This document shows, piece by piece, positions 26,642 to 35,132 of a DNA stretch of 64,000 nt; the stretch's first letter is position 1; every line of letters begins with the position of its first letter. Source of the stretch: Kitasatospora viridis (GTDB lineage Bacteria > Actinomycetota > Actinomycetes > Streptomycetales > Streptomycetaceae); assembly GCF_007829815.1 (NCBI RefSeq), contig NZ_VIWT01000001.1, forward strand, positions 930,001 through 994,000, written 5' to 3'. The notes beneath the pieces were generated by a model. The model was not told where the DNA came from. It worked only from the letters and a program-made list of their open reading frames with translations, and searched no databases. A program made the position numbers and the translations under genes.

Positions 26642-27983
26642 GAGCCCCGGTACCGGCACCGGGCACCCGTGGTTCGGGGAGCACCGGCTGCGGCCGGCCG
26701 CGTCGGCGGACACCATCCGGCAGCTGCTGCGGCACGAGCTCCGGGACACCGGGTGGCCGTACCAGGCGGTGCTGCCCGCGGCGCCGATGGCGATCCCGCG
26801 CGCGGCCTACGCCGAGGTCTTCCGGGTCAGCGTCGCGCTGATCGAACTGCTGCGCCGCACCGCCCTGGAGACCGGGCGCACCACCGCCGACCGGCTGGCG
26901 GCCTACGGCATGCCCGCCGAGGAGGACCGGCTGTGGCTGGCCGACCCCTTCATCGAGGAGCGGTACGCCGACAGCGTGGTCCGTCCGGACCTGGTCATCG
27001 GCCCGAACGGGCCGCAGTTCCTGGAGTTCAACGTCAGCGGCGCGCTCGGCGGCGTGGTGGAGACGCACAGCCGCCTGGGCGTGTGGAACCGGCTGCACGC
27101 CGACGACCAGGGCCGGACCCCGTACCGCTCGCCGAGCCCGCTCGCCGTGCGCGCCGAGATGTTCCGCTCGCTCAGTGCGGAGCTGGCGCTGGCACCGCGG
27201 GTGGCCGTGGTCGGCAGCTCCCGGGTGATCGGCGTGGAGCGGCGGTACTTCGAGCTGGAGACCGACTACTACAACAGCCACGGCCTGACCGCCCGCTTCT
27301 TCGAGCCGGAGGAACTGCACCAGGCGTGGGACTGCGCGCCGCACCTGCGCCACCCGATCGGGCTGCGGAACTTCACCATCCCGGACTGGCTGGAGGTCGG
27401 GCTCGACACCACGCCGGTCCAGCACGCGCTGGACAACGGCTGCGTGCTGGTGGGCACCCAGACCTCGACCTTCCTGCACAACAAGCTCACCATGGGCCTG
27501 CTGTCGGAGGGGCGGCCGTGGATGACCGCGGGCGAGCGCGGGCTGGTCGAGCGGTACCTGCCGTGGACCCGGATCCTCGCCGAGCGCAAGACCGACCGCC
27601 GGGGCGAGCAGGTCGACCTGCTCCCGTTCGTGCTGGCCAACCGCGAGCTGCTGGTGCTCAAGGCCGGCCTGGGCGAGTGCGGCAAGCAGGTGGTGATCGG
27701 CCGTCAGGTCGACCAGGGCGCCTGGGAGTCCGCCGTCGGCGAGGCCGTCGGCGCCGGCAGCATCGTGCAGGAGTTCGTGCAGCCGCAGACCTGCCGGGTC
27801 GCGCTGATCGCCGACGGTGCGGACCGGCCGCAGGACGTCGACGTCGCCCCGGTGCTGGGCCCGCTGGTGTTCGGCGGCCGCGCGGCCGGGCTGTTCTGCC
27901 GGTTCTTCGGCGACGGCACCGCCGGGATCGTCAGCGTCCGGGGCAACACCAGCAGCTCCGACAACGTGATGGTGGCGATATGA
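26628..27983 (+). CDS. ATP-grasp-type ligase, glutathionylspermidine-synthase-like (paralogue 2)
   Basis: 451 residues. Same architecture as the protein at 17.3 kb: FLEFNVSGALGGVVE, a STFLHNKLTMGLLSEG segment, YLPWTRILAE, then ELLVLKAGLGECGKQVV as the probable ATP-binding Lys strand and SIVQEFVQPQ. It probably makes an amide bond between a free carboxylate and an amine. Having two members of this uncommon ligase type in one cluster is notable. ATG at 26628 is inside the end of the cyclodeaminase gene; its own stop overlaps the MaoC gene. Confidence 0.7.
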   Translation: MDTHESPGTGTGHPWFGEHRLRPAASADTIRQLLRHELRDTGWPYQAVLPAAPMAIPRAAYAEVFRVSVALIELLRRTALETGRTTADRLAAYGMPAEEDRLWLADPFIEERYADSVVRPDLVIGPNGPQFLEFNVSGALGGVVETHSRLGVWNRLHADDQGRTPYRSPSPLAVRAEMFRSLSAELALAPRVAVVGSSRVIGVERRYFELETDYYNSHGLTARFFEPEELHQAWDCAPHLRHPIGLRNFTIPDWLEVGLDTTPVQHALDNGCVLVGTQTSTFLHNKLTMGLLSEGRPWMTAGERGLVERYLPWTRILAERKTDRRGEQVDLLPFVLANRELLVLKAGLGECGKQVVIGRQVDQGAWESAVGEAVGAGSIVQEFVQPQTCRVALIADGADRPQDVDVAPVLGPLVFGGRAAGLFCRFFGDGTAGIVSVRGNTSSSDNVMVAI

Positions 27984-28507
27984 CCTTGCGTCAGGTAGGC
28001 GACAACGAGTTCGTCGAGGAACACGGCGGCGACTACGAGGACTTCGAGCCCGGCATGGTGATCCGGCACTGGCCCGGCCGCACCCTCTCCGAGGCCGACA
28101 ACACCTGGCTGACCCTGCTGACGATGAACCAGCACCCGCTCCACTTCGACCAGCACTACGGCGCCGGCGCCGAGTACGGCAAGGTCCTGGTGAACAGCGG
28201 CATCACGCTCTGCCTGGTCGGCGGGATGACCGTGCAGGCGCTGTCGGCGCGGGCGGTGGCCAACCTGGGCTGGGACCGGGTGCGCCTGAAGGACCCGGTC
28301 TTCGTCGGCGACACCCTCTACGCGACCAGCCGGATCCTCGACAAGCGGCTGTCCCGGTCCCGGCCGGGGCAGGGGATCGTCACCGTGGAGACCACGGGCA
28401 CGAAGTCGACGGGAGAGACCGTCATCGTCTTCGAACGGTCGTTCATGGTGCGCTGCCGCGAGGGGGTCGACCCTCGATCTTCCGATACGACAGGATGTCT
28501 GACATGA
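27980..28507 (+). CDS. MaoC-like (mesaconyl-CoA) hydratase
   Basis: 175 residues, hot-dog fold. The hydratase signature is MNQHPLHFDQHYGA with Asn50 and His55 in the places of the usual catalytic pair, followed by VNSGITLCLVGGMTV and WDRVRLKDPVFVGDTL. The spacing resembles mesaconyl-CoA hydratases more than the long MFE-2 hydratases. It would add or remove water at a CoA-bound double bond. Paired with the CitE-like lyase and the acyl-CoA dehydrogenases it could complete a succinyl/methylsuccinyl-type CoA route. ATGA overlaps on both sides. Confidence 0.86.
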   Translation: MTLRQVGDNEFVEEHGGDYEDFEPGMVIRHWPGRTLSEADNTWLTLLTMNQHPLHFDQHYGAGAEYGKVLVNSGITLCLVGGMTVQALSARAVANLGWDRVRLKDPVFVGDTLYATSRILDKRLSRSRPGQGIVTVETTGTKSTGETVIVFERSFMVRCREGVDPRSSDTTGCLT

Positions 28508-30015
28508 CCAGCGAGAATCAGCCCAAGGCCGGCCACCGCGACACTCCCGTCAGCACCGAGTTCCGCGAGTTCATGGCCGCCGGGTGGGCGGCCGACGACC
28601 GTCCGCCCGCGCCCCGCGCCGAGGTGGCCGATCACGCGGCCCGCCGCCGCGCCGCGCTGTCCCGGCGCTTCCCCGGCGAGCGGCTCGTCATCCCCGGCGG
28701 CGGCCTGAAGGTGCGCAGCAACGACACCGACTACACCTTCCGGCCGCACACCGCCTTCGCCCACCTGTCCGGGCTCGGCTCGGCCGCCGACCCCGACAGC
28801 GTGCTCGTCCTGGAGCCCGCGGCCGAGGGCGGGCACCAGGCCGTGCTGTACTTCCGCCCGCCGGCCCCGCGGGACACCGAGGAGTTCTACACCGACTCCC
28901 GGTACGGGGAGTTCTGGGTCGGCTACCGCCCGACCGTCGCCGACGTCGAGTCGGAACTCGGCCTGACGGCCCGCCACATCGACTCGCTCCAGGCCGACCT
29001 GGCCAAGGACGAGGCCGCCGCCCGACTGCGCGTGGTCCGCTCGGCCGACCCGCAGCTCGCCGAACTCGTCGACACCACCCGCACCCAGGCGGGCAGCACC
29101 CTCACCACCGAGCAGCAGCACGAGGCCGACGAGGAGCTCGCCCGCGAGCTGTCCGGCATGCGGATCGTCAAGGACGAGTGGGAGGTCGGCGAGATGCGCA
29201 AGGCGATCGCCGCCACCCACCGGGGGTTCGAGGCGATCATCGACACCCTGCCGGAGGCCGTCCGCAAGGGCCGCGGCGAGCGCTGGGTCGAGGGCGTCTT
29301 CGGCCTGTACGCGCGCCACGAGGGCAACGGCGTCGGGTACGAGTCGATCTGCGCGTCCGGCGACCACGCCAACACCATCCACTGGACCCGGAACACCGGC
29401 GAGGTCCGCGCGGGCGACCTCATCCTGATCGACGCCGGGATCGAGATCGACTCGCTGTTCACCGCCGACATCACCCGCACCCTCCCGGTCAACGGCCGCT
29501 TCACCGACGTCCAGCGCAGGATCTACGACGCGGTGTACGCCGCCCAGCAGGCCGGCATGGCCGCGGTGAAGCCCGGCAACAAGTTCAGCGACATCCACGC
29601 CGCCGCCAACGAGGTCATCGCCCGCCACCTGCACGAGTGGGGCCTGCTCCCCGAGGGCGTCACCCTCGAACAGACCCTCGACCCCGAGCGCGGCGGCTTC
29701 CACCGCCGCTGGATGGTCCACGGCACCTCCCACCACCTGGGCATGGACGTGCACGACTGCCAGCTGCTGCTGCGCCAGGACTACCTGGACGGCGAGCTGA
29801 AGGCGGGCATGGTCCTCACCGTCGAGCCCGGCCTGTACTTCAAGGCCGACGACCTGCTGGCCCCGGAGGAGTTCCGCGGCATCGGCGTGCGCATCGAGGA
29901 CGACGTCCTGGTCACCGAGGACGGCTACGAGAACCTGTCCGCCGCGATGCCGAGCACCTCCGACGAGGTGGAGCAGTGGATCGCCCGGATCTCGGGCCCC
30001 ACCGCCACCAGCTGA
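28504..30015 (+). CDS. M24 metallopeptidase, Xaa-Pro aminopeptidase
   Basis: 503 residues from ATG 28504, chosen over an ATG three codons earlier because AGGA is well spaced and the start overlaps the MaoC stop (ATGA). N-terminal creatinase-like domain, then a pita-bread domain with metal ligands in LILIDAGIEIDSLFTADITR (two Asp), HGTSHHLGMDVHD (His), LTVEPGLYF (Glu) and GVRIEDDVLVTEDG (Glu). It removes N-terminal residues before Pro. Here it could trim a precursor, protect the cell by degrading product, or be a housekeeping gene captured in the operon. Last gene before the 30.05 kb terminator. Confidence 0.9.
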   Translation: MTSENQPKAGHRDTPVSTEFREFMAAGWAADDRPPAPRAEVADHAARRRAALSRRFPGERLVIPGGGLKVRSNDTDYTFRPHTAFAHLSGLGSAADPDSVLVLEPAAEGGHQAVLYFRPPAPRDTEEFYTDSRYGEFWVGYRPTVADVESELGLTARHIDSLQADLAKDEAAARLRVVRSADPQLAELVDTTRTQAGSTLTTEQQHEADEELARELSGMRIVKDEWEVGEMRKAIAATHRGFEAIIDTLPEAVRKGRGERWVEGVFGLYARHEGNGVGYESICASGDHANTIHWTRNTGEVRAGDLILIDAGIEIDSLFTADITRTLPVNGRFTDVQRRIYDAVYAAQQAGMAAVKPGNKFSDIHAAANEVIARHLHEWGLLPEGVTLEQTLDPERGGFHRRWMVHGTSHHLGMDVHDCQLLLRQDYLDGELKAGMVLTVEPGLYFKADDLLAPEEFRGIGVRIEDDVLVTEDGYENLSAAMPSTSDEVEQWIARISGPTATS

Positions 30016-30025
30016 CCCGCGAGCA

Positions 30026-30081
30026 CGCGCACAGCCCCCGCACGCCCGGGAGGACCCGGTCGCGTGCGGGGGCTGTGCGCG
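30026..30081. terminator. Strong bidirectional hairpin terminator
   Basis: A perfect 20-bp stem (CGCGCACAGCCCCCGCACGC and its complement) with a 16-base loop lies between the convergent ends of the aminopeptidase and GNAT genes. It marks the meeting point of the two large operons. Confidence 0.85.
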
Positions 30082-30160
30082 TCGGGCCGGCGGTCGACCT
30101 GGCGCGGGAGGGCACTGCTCGTCCTCCTGCGCCACCACCGGCACCGCCCGGCTGGGGACC

Positions 30161-31159
30161 TCAGCCGGAGACCGTCCGGGTGGTCAGGCCGGCGAGGAAC
30201 CCCGCCCGGTGCGAGGACAGGTCGACGTCCGCCGCCGCCGACATGACGGTCAGCCGCAGCGCCGGCTCGGGCACCGGCAGGTCGCCGGCCACCGCCGTGC
30301 CCACGGCTCCCGCCGCCGGCCGGCCCGGCGCGGCGTACGACAGCAGCAGCGTCGGGTCGGTGAGGCCGCGCAGGCTGAGCACGGCGTCGGCCTGGTCGGG
30401 CTCCGCGGGCTGCAGGAACCGGGTGGGCACCGGCCGGAAGCCCAGCCGCGCCTTGAAGCCGAACAGCCCCGGCTCGGTGATGTGCCCGTACAGCGTCGGG
30501 TCGCTGCCCAGCGAGATCCACTCCCGGCCGCGCCCGCGCGCCTCGGCGGTCGCCGTCATGTACAGCGCCCGGACGACCCGGCCCTGGCGCTCCGCCGCCG
30601 CCTGGGCGGTGAAGGCGATCCGGGTGATCGACAGCTCGGGCTGGTCCCAGCACAGGCAGGCCCCGAGCAGCTCGCCGTCCGCGTCCCGGGCCGCCACCAC
30701 GTAGTAGAGGTCCGGGTCGGCGGCGATCTCCTCGCGCCAACTCGCGGCGTAGGAGCTGCCGTTGCGCATCCGCGCCACCTGGTCCTCGTACAGTCCCAGG
30801 AAGTCGTCGAACACCGCCCGGCTCAGCGGGGCGTGCACGGTGATCCGCAGCGAGCGCTTCGCGGTCTCCCGCAGCGCCCGGCGCACGTTGCTCCGCTCCC
30901 CCGAGGTCATGGCCGCGAGGAACGTCTCGTCCGCGGCCCGCACCGGAGCCAGCCAGGTGACCCAGCTCGGTGTGACGAGGAAGCCGGCCCGCTCCAGGTC
31001 GGCGTGCAGCGCCGCCGGCGGATCCACCACCCGCAGCACGCCGACCCCGTCCTGCGCGGACAGCGCGTACAGCCTGACCGGGTCGGACTCCAGCGCCTCC
31101 TCGGCGCCCAGCAGGGCGATCCGCAGGCCGTGGTCCTCGATCAGTTCCAGCGTCCTCAT
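30161..31159 (-). CDS. GNAT-family acyltransferase (FemAB-like architecture possible)
   Basis: 332 residues. The GNAT-like core is in the second half (YYVVAARDADGELLGACLCW, then AERQGRVVRALYMTATAEARGRG and WISLGSDPTLYGHITEPGLFGFKARLGF). The length and central helical part (ERSNVRRALRETAKRSL) resemble FemX/peptidoglycan-type or BioF2-like transferases that use aminoacyl-tRNA or acyl-CoA. The donor is not evident. Last gene of the leftward operon; ATGA overlap with the dehydrogenase upstream. Could acylate the product for assembly or self-protection. Confidence 0.72.
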   Translation of the reverse strand: MRTLELIEDHGLRIALLGAEEALESDPVRLYALSAQDGVGVLRVVDPPAALHADLERAGFLVTPSWVTWLAPVRAADETFLAAMTSGERSNVRRALRETAKRSLRITVHAPLSRAVFDDFLGLYEDQVARMRNGSSYAASWREEIAADPDLYYVVAARDADGELLGACLCWDQPELSITRIAFTAQAAAERQGRVVRALYMTATAEARGRGREWISLGSDPTLYGHITEPGLFGFKARLGFRPVPTRFLQPAEPDQADAVLSLRGLTDPTLLLSYAAPGRPAAGAVGTAVAGDLPVPEPALRLTVMSAAADVDLSSHRAGFLAGLTTRTVSG

Positions 31160-32139
31160 CGCTCGACCGCTCCCCGGGGCACCGGGTGCGGCGGCGGGGT
31201 GCCGTCAGCGACCGCCAGCAGGTTCGCGACCGCCATGTCGGCCATCGTCCGCAACGCCTGGTGGGTGTGGTAGGCGTTGTGCCCGGTGACCAGGAGCCGG
31301 TCCGGGACGAACTCCAGCAGCCCGAACGGGTCTTCGCGCGGGTGCGGCGCCGGTTCGGCGTAGTACCCGTCGATCGCGGCGCCGGCGAGCCGGCCCTCCC
31401 GCAGCGCCTCGCGCAGCGCCTGCGGGTCCACCAGCGCGGCCCGGCCGGTGTTCACCAGGAACCCGCCGTCGAGCGCCCGCAGGTGCTCCGCCCCGATCAG
31501 CCCTTCGGTCCGGCCGGGCACCAGGTCGACGTGGAGCGACACGAAGTCGCAGCCCTCGAACAGCCCGATCAGCGACTCCTCGCGCTGGTACGGCAGTTCG
31601 GCGAGCTCCGGACGGTCCGTCCGGTTCCAGTAGCGGATCCGGGTGCCGAACGCGGCGCTCGCCATCCGCGCCAGCTCGCGGCCGATGTGGCCCATGCCGA
31701 CGATGCCGAGGGTGGCACCGGTCAGCGACCGGGTCGGCTGCTCGTCCCACTCGCCGCGGGACACCCCGACGGCGCCCCGGGAGACCCCGCGGACCAGGTC
31801 GAGCAGCTGCGCGAGCGCGAACTCGGCGACCGCGACGGCGTTGGCGTGCGGCGTGTAGGTGAAGCGGGTCGCACCGGGCTCGTCGGGCAGCTCGACGAAG
31901 GAGCGGTACCCGGTCGCCAGCACGCAGACCGCCGCCAGCGAGGGCACCCGCTCCCACACCCGCTTGGACAGCAGGGCGGTGCCGCCGTGCACCAGCGCCC
32001 AGGCGCCGTCCAACTCGCCCAGCACCAGGTCCTCGTCGGCGTCGCCCGGCAGCCGGGTGACGGCGAGGCCGCGGGAGCGCAGCTGCTCCTCGGCGGCTTC
32101 GGGGAACGCTCCGGTGATCACGACGCGCTGCTCAGGCAT
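31156..32139 (-). CDS. D-2-hydroxyacid dehydrogenase
   Basis: 327 residues. NAD motif GIVGMGHIGREL, catalytic Arg in VNTGRAALVD, Glu in YYAEPAPHP and His in VTGHNAYHT. It interconverts 2-oxo and D-2-hydroxy acids. Possible substrates in this cluster are oxo acids related to the aldolase step. Start inside the end of the flavin reductase gene (8-base overlap). Confidence 0.9.
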   Translation of the reverse strand: MPEQRVVITGAFPEAAEEQLRSRGLAVTRLPGDADEDLVLGELDGAWALVHGGTALLSKRVWERVPSLAAVCVLATGYRSFVELPDEPGATRFTYTPHANAVAVAEFALAQLLDLVRGVSRGAVGVSRGEWDEQPTRSLTGATLGIVGMGHIGRELARMASAAFGTRIRYWNRTDRPELAELPYQREESLIGLFEGCDFVSLHVDLVPGRTEGLIGAEHLRALDGGFLVNTGRAALVDPQALREALREGRLAGAAIDGYYAEPAPHPREDPFGLLEFVPDRLLVTGHNAYHTHQALRTMADMAVANLLAVADGTPPPHPVPRGAVER

Positions 32140-32692
32140 GGACGGCTTCCTTCTCGCTCAGGGCCACGAAGTCCCGACGGTGCCACAGCAGCGGCCCGTC
32201 GGCCGGCTGGGCCGCGAAACCGGTCACCTCGCCGATCAGCAGGTGGTGGTCGCCCACCGGGATGCTGCCGGCGGTGCGGCAGCGGTAGGCGGCGTGCGCG
32301 TCGACCAGCCGGGGCGGCCCGTCGGCGGACCACGGCACGAACTCGTGCCCCGCGAACCGGTCGACGCCCTTGCGGGCGAACGACTCGGCCACCTCGCGCT
32401 GCCGCTCGCCCAGCACGTTGACGGTGAAGCTCTCGGACCCGAGCATCGCCTCCAGGCAGCTCGACGTGTTGCCCACGCCGACCAGCACGAGCGGCGGGCT
32501 CTGCGAGACCGACAGCGCGGAGGTGGCGGTGAACCCCCAGCGCCTGCCCAGCGCGTCCCGGGTCGTGACCACGGTGAGCGCGCCCGCCAGGTGGGACATC
32601 GCCTCGCGGAACTCCGCCGGGGGGAGCGGCTCTTCGGCCGGCCGGACCGCGCGGGTCAACGGGTCCGGGTCCGGGTACGTCCAGGTGCTCAT
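32132..32692 (-). CDS. Flavin reductase of a two-component monooxygenase
   Basis: 186 residues, flavin-reductase-like (split barrel) family: ALTVVTTRDALGRRWGFTATS, SQSPPLVLVGVGNTSSCLEAM, FTVNVLGERQREVAESFA and a C-terminal GDHHLLIGEV segment. It supplies reduced FMN. The natural partner is the luciferase-like monooxygenase two genes upstream. ATG overlaps the MFS stop (ATGA). Confidence 0.92.
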   Translation of the reverse strand: MSTWTYPDPDPLTRAVRPAEEPLPPAEFREAMSHLAGALTVVTTRDALGRRWGFTATSALSVSQSPPLVLVGVGNTSSCLEAMLGSESFTVNVLGERQREVAESFARKGVDRFAGHEFVPWSADGPPRLVDAHAAYRCRTAGSIPVGDHHLLIGEVTGFAAQPADGPLLWHRRDFVALSEKEAVHA

Positions 32693-34020
32693 GCCTTCGC
32701 CTCCGATTCCACGAGGGCGTCCGTCAGGGTGTCCGCCACGGTGTCCTTCAGGGTGTGCAGGGTGTCCGAGGTGTCCGCCGGGCTCCGCTCCCGGCCGGCG
32801 ATCGAGCGCGCCAGGCTGCGCGCGGTCAGCGGGACGAGGACCGCCCCGACCGCGGCGAGCAGCACGGCCAGCGCCGCCACCAGGTGCTGCGGGCCGGCCC
32901 ACGAGCCGACGGTGGAGATCAGCAACCCGCCGATCGGGAAGGCCAGGACGTTGATCAGGAAGAACGGGCCCATCACCTTCCCGAGGTGCTCGCTCGGGAT
33001 CACCTGCACCCGCTGCGTCCGGTTGAACGTGTTGTAGTAGGCGACGCCCACCTCGACCGCCACGAACCCGATCGCGTAGACCGGGTACGACCGGGCCAGG
33101 CCCAGCACCAGCAGCGAACAGCAGGCCAGGGCGAACCCGACCGCGCCGACCACCCTCGCCGGGTACCGCTTCAGCAGCAGCGGCGTCACGGCCAGGTTGA
33201 GCAGGCCCGCCAGCCCGGCGAAGACGTTGAGCATCCCGAACGCGGACTGCGACTGCCCGAAGACGCCGGTGACGACGGCGGCGTTCGCGCCCATCGTCGC
33301 GGCGAGCGCCAGGTTCATCGTGAAGTTGACCGCCGCGAGCAGCACGACCGGCCGGTTGTCGAACAACAGCGTCCAGCCCAGCCGGAGTTCGGCCAGCGCC
33401 GCCCGCGCGCCGGCCGCGCTCGCCGCCACCGCGGTCCGCGGCACGCTGAGCCAACTGACCGCGGCCGCGGCGAACATGCCCGCGGCCAGGCCCAGCAGCC
33501 ACACCTTGCCCAGCAGGACGACCGCGGCCATCGCGAGCCCCGGCCCCAGCGCGAGCGAGAGCAGCTCCATGTTCTGCACCAAGCCCTGCATCCGGGCCAG
33601 GGCCTCGCCCTGGCCCAGCTGCGGGACGACCTTCTCGATCGCCATGTGGATCGGGGCCACCAGCGTGGTCAGCAGCGCCCCGTTGACCATCAGGACCGGA
33701 ATGCTCCAGCCCGGCTCGGCCAGGCACAGGACGACCGTCGAGGCCAGCACCAGGGCCCGGCCGCAGTTCGCGAACCGGAACAGGCGCGGGCCGCCGTCAC
33801 GGTCGGCGAGGACCCCGCCGAGCGGGTAGGCGAGCAGGTAGGGCACCCATTCCAGGGCGTAGGCCAGCCCCAGCATCGACACCCGCTTGCTGTCCTGATA
33901 GATGATCAGCGGCACTGCGAACAGCACCACCTGTTCCGCCATCAGGCCGACGATGATCCCGGCGGCGAAGAGCAGGATCCGGGCCGACCGGGTCCGCGAC
34001 GGGTTGGCGCCACTCAGCAC
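32689..34020 (-). CDS. MFS transporter (probable product exporter 2)
   Basis: 443 residues with about twelve hydrophobic segments, starting at GTG 34020, seven bases inside the end of the monooxygenase gene. PLGGVLADRDGGPRLFRFA matches the loop 2-3 motif. Its C-terminal tail (TSDTLHTLKDTVADTLTDAL) is built from short GTGTCCG-like DNA repeats. It belongs to the same broad family as the first exporter. Role inferred: efflux of product. Confidence 0.86.
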   Translation of the reverse strand: MLSGANPSRTRSARILLFAAGIIVGLMAEQVVLFAVPLIIYQDSKRVSMLGLAYALEWVPYLLAYPLGGVLADRDGGPRLFRFANCGRALVLASTVVLCLAEPGWSIPVLMVNGALLTTLVAPIHMAIEKVVPQLGQGEALARMQGLVQNMELLSLALGPGLAMAAVVLLGKVWLLGLAAGMFAAAAVSWLSVPRTAVAASAAGARAALAELRLGWTLLFDNRPVVLLAAVNFTMNLALAATMGANAAVVTGVFGQSQSAFGMLNVFAGLAGLLNLAVTPLLLKRYPARVVGAVGFALACCSLLVLGLARSYPVYAIGFVAVEVGVAYYNTFNRTQRVQVIPSEHLGKVMGPFFLINVLAFPIGGLLISTVGSWAGPQHLVAALAVLLAAVGAVLVPLTARSLARSIAGRERSPADTSDTLHTLKDTVADTLTDALVESEAKA

Positions 34021-35132
34021 GGCGCGTCCGCCGCCGCGGCGGCCCGCTCCCGCTCCCGAACCAGCGGCAGCACCCGGGTGAAGAAGTGCTGCATCTCGTC
34101 CCGGGCCGGCCAGCCGGAGAAGATGAACTCGCTGACCCCGGCGGCCTTGTAGCGCATCAGGTAGTCCGCGACCTCCTCGTAGTCCCCGACGATGCACAGC
34201 GCCGGACCGCCCCGGTAGGCGACCGCACCGGACCACAGCACCGGCGACATCCAGCCGTGGCCGGCCTCGTCGGCGAGCCGGAAGGAGTTCTTCACGGCCT
34301 CGGAGTCGGCCGCCGCCACGAACTGCGCGACCCACTCGCGGTGCGCCTCGTCCGCGCCGCCCATCACCTCGGCCAGGTCGGCCAGCGCCTCCTCGCGGGT
34401 GGGCCTGGCCAGGACCTGCATCCGCAGGCCGACCCGACCGCCCCGGGCGAGCAGCGGCCCGACCTCCTGCGCGATCTTCTCCGGGGTGTCGGCGTACCGG
34501 AACCAGCAGTCCCCGTACTCCAGGGAGGTGTCCTGGGCGATCTGCGAGGCACCGCTGACGTAGATCTTCGGCCGGCCGCCGCCGTAGTGCGGCAGGCCCA
34601 ACTGCCCCTGCGCGATGCGGTAGTGCTCGCCCTCGAAGTTGACCGGCTGGTCGTCGCGCCACAGCTCGTGCAGCACGTGCAGGAACTCGCGGGAGCGCTC
34701 GTGCCGGCCGTCGTGCGCGACGAAGTCACCGTAGTAGCCCTGCTCGACCGGCGAGATGCCGGAGATCAGGTTCAGCGCGATCCGGCCGCCGGACATCCAG
34801 GAGAGGGTGTTGACGATCTGGACGAACAGCGTCGGCGAGAGCAGCCCGGGCCGGTAGGCCAGGATGAACTTGACGTTCTCCGTCTCCCGGACCAGCGCGC
34901 CCAGCAGCGGGAGCGGGTCGGGCAGGTCGTAGCTCTGGGCCATCAGCAGCGACTCGACGCCCAGCTTGTCCGCCTCGCGCGCGAAGTCGATCGCGCCCTC
35001 CAGGTCCAGGACCCGGAAGTCGTAGCGCTCGGCCGACTTCTTCTGCCCGTCGTCGAGCGCCGATCCCCAGTGGAACCGCAGCTCCCCGGGGCGGACGTCC
35101 ACGTTCGAGTTCGAGTTCGAGTTCGCGTTCAC
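34014..35132 (-). CDS. Luciferase-like FMNH2-dependent monooxygenase (SsuD-like)
   Basis: 372 residues, TIM-barrel luciferase family. ESLLMAQSYDLPDPLPLLGAL-type core strands, RIALNLISGIS, and a C-terminal EFIFSGWPARDEM strand are typical of SsuD-type alkanesulfonate monooxygenases and relatives in antibiotic clusters. It needs reduced FMN from the flavin reductase in the same operon. The N-terminus has an Asn/Ser repeat encoded by a hexamer repeat. Possible role: N- or C-oxygenation of an intermediate. Confidence 0.9.
   Translation of the reverse strand: MNANSNSNSNVDVRPGELRFHWGSALDDGQKKSAERYDFRVLDLEGAIDFAREADKLGVESLLMAQSYDLPDPLPLLGALVRETENVKFILAYRPGLLSPTLFVQIVNTLSWMSGGRIALNLISGISPVEQGYYGDFVAHDGRHERSREFLHVLHELWRDDQPVNFEGEHYRIAQGQLGLPHYGGGRPKIYVSGASQIAQDTSLEYGDCWFRYADTPEKIAQEVGPLLARGGRVGLRMQVLARPTREEALADLAEVMGGADEAHREWVAQFVAAADSEAVKNSFRLADEAGHGWMSPVLWSGAVAYRGGPALCIVGDYEEVADYLMRYKAAGVSEFIFSGWPARDEMQHFFTRVLPLVRERERAAAAADAPC
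35107..35131 (-). repeat. Hexamer tandem repeat at the monooxygenase start
   Basis: Consecutive GTTCGA-type hexamers (plus-strand reading) encode alternating Asn-Ser at residues 2-9 of the monooxygenase. A 9-base repeat (CTCGACCGC-type, about 35155-35190) lies close by and encodes the Glu-Ala-Val tail of the adjacent ATP-grasp protein. Both keep frame. Confidence 0.7.

Noticed and set aside
28318-30144. Minus-strand open frame of 608 codons
   Set aside because: Antisense to the Xaa-Pro aminopeptidase, which has complete metal ligands.
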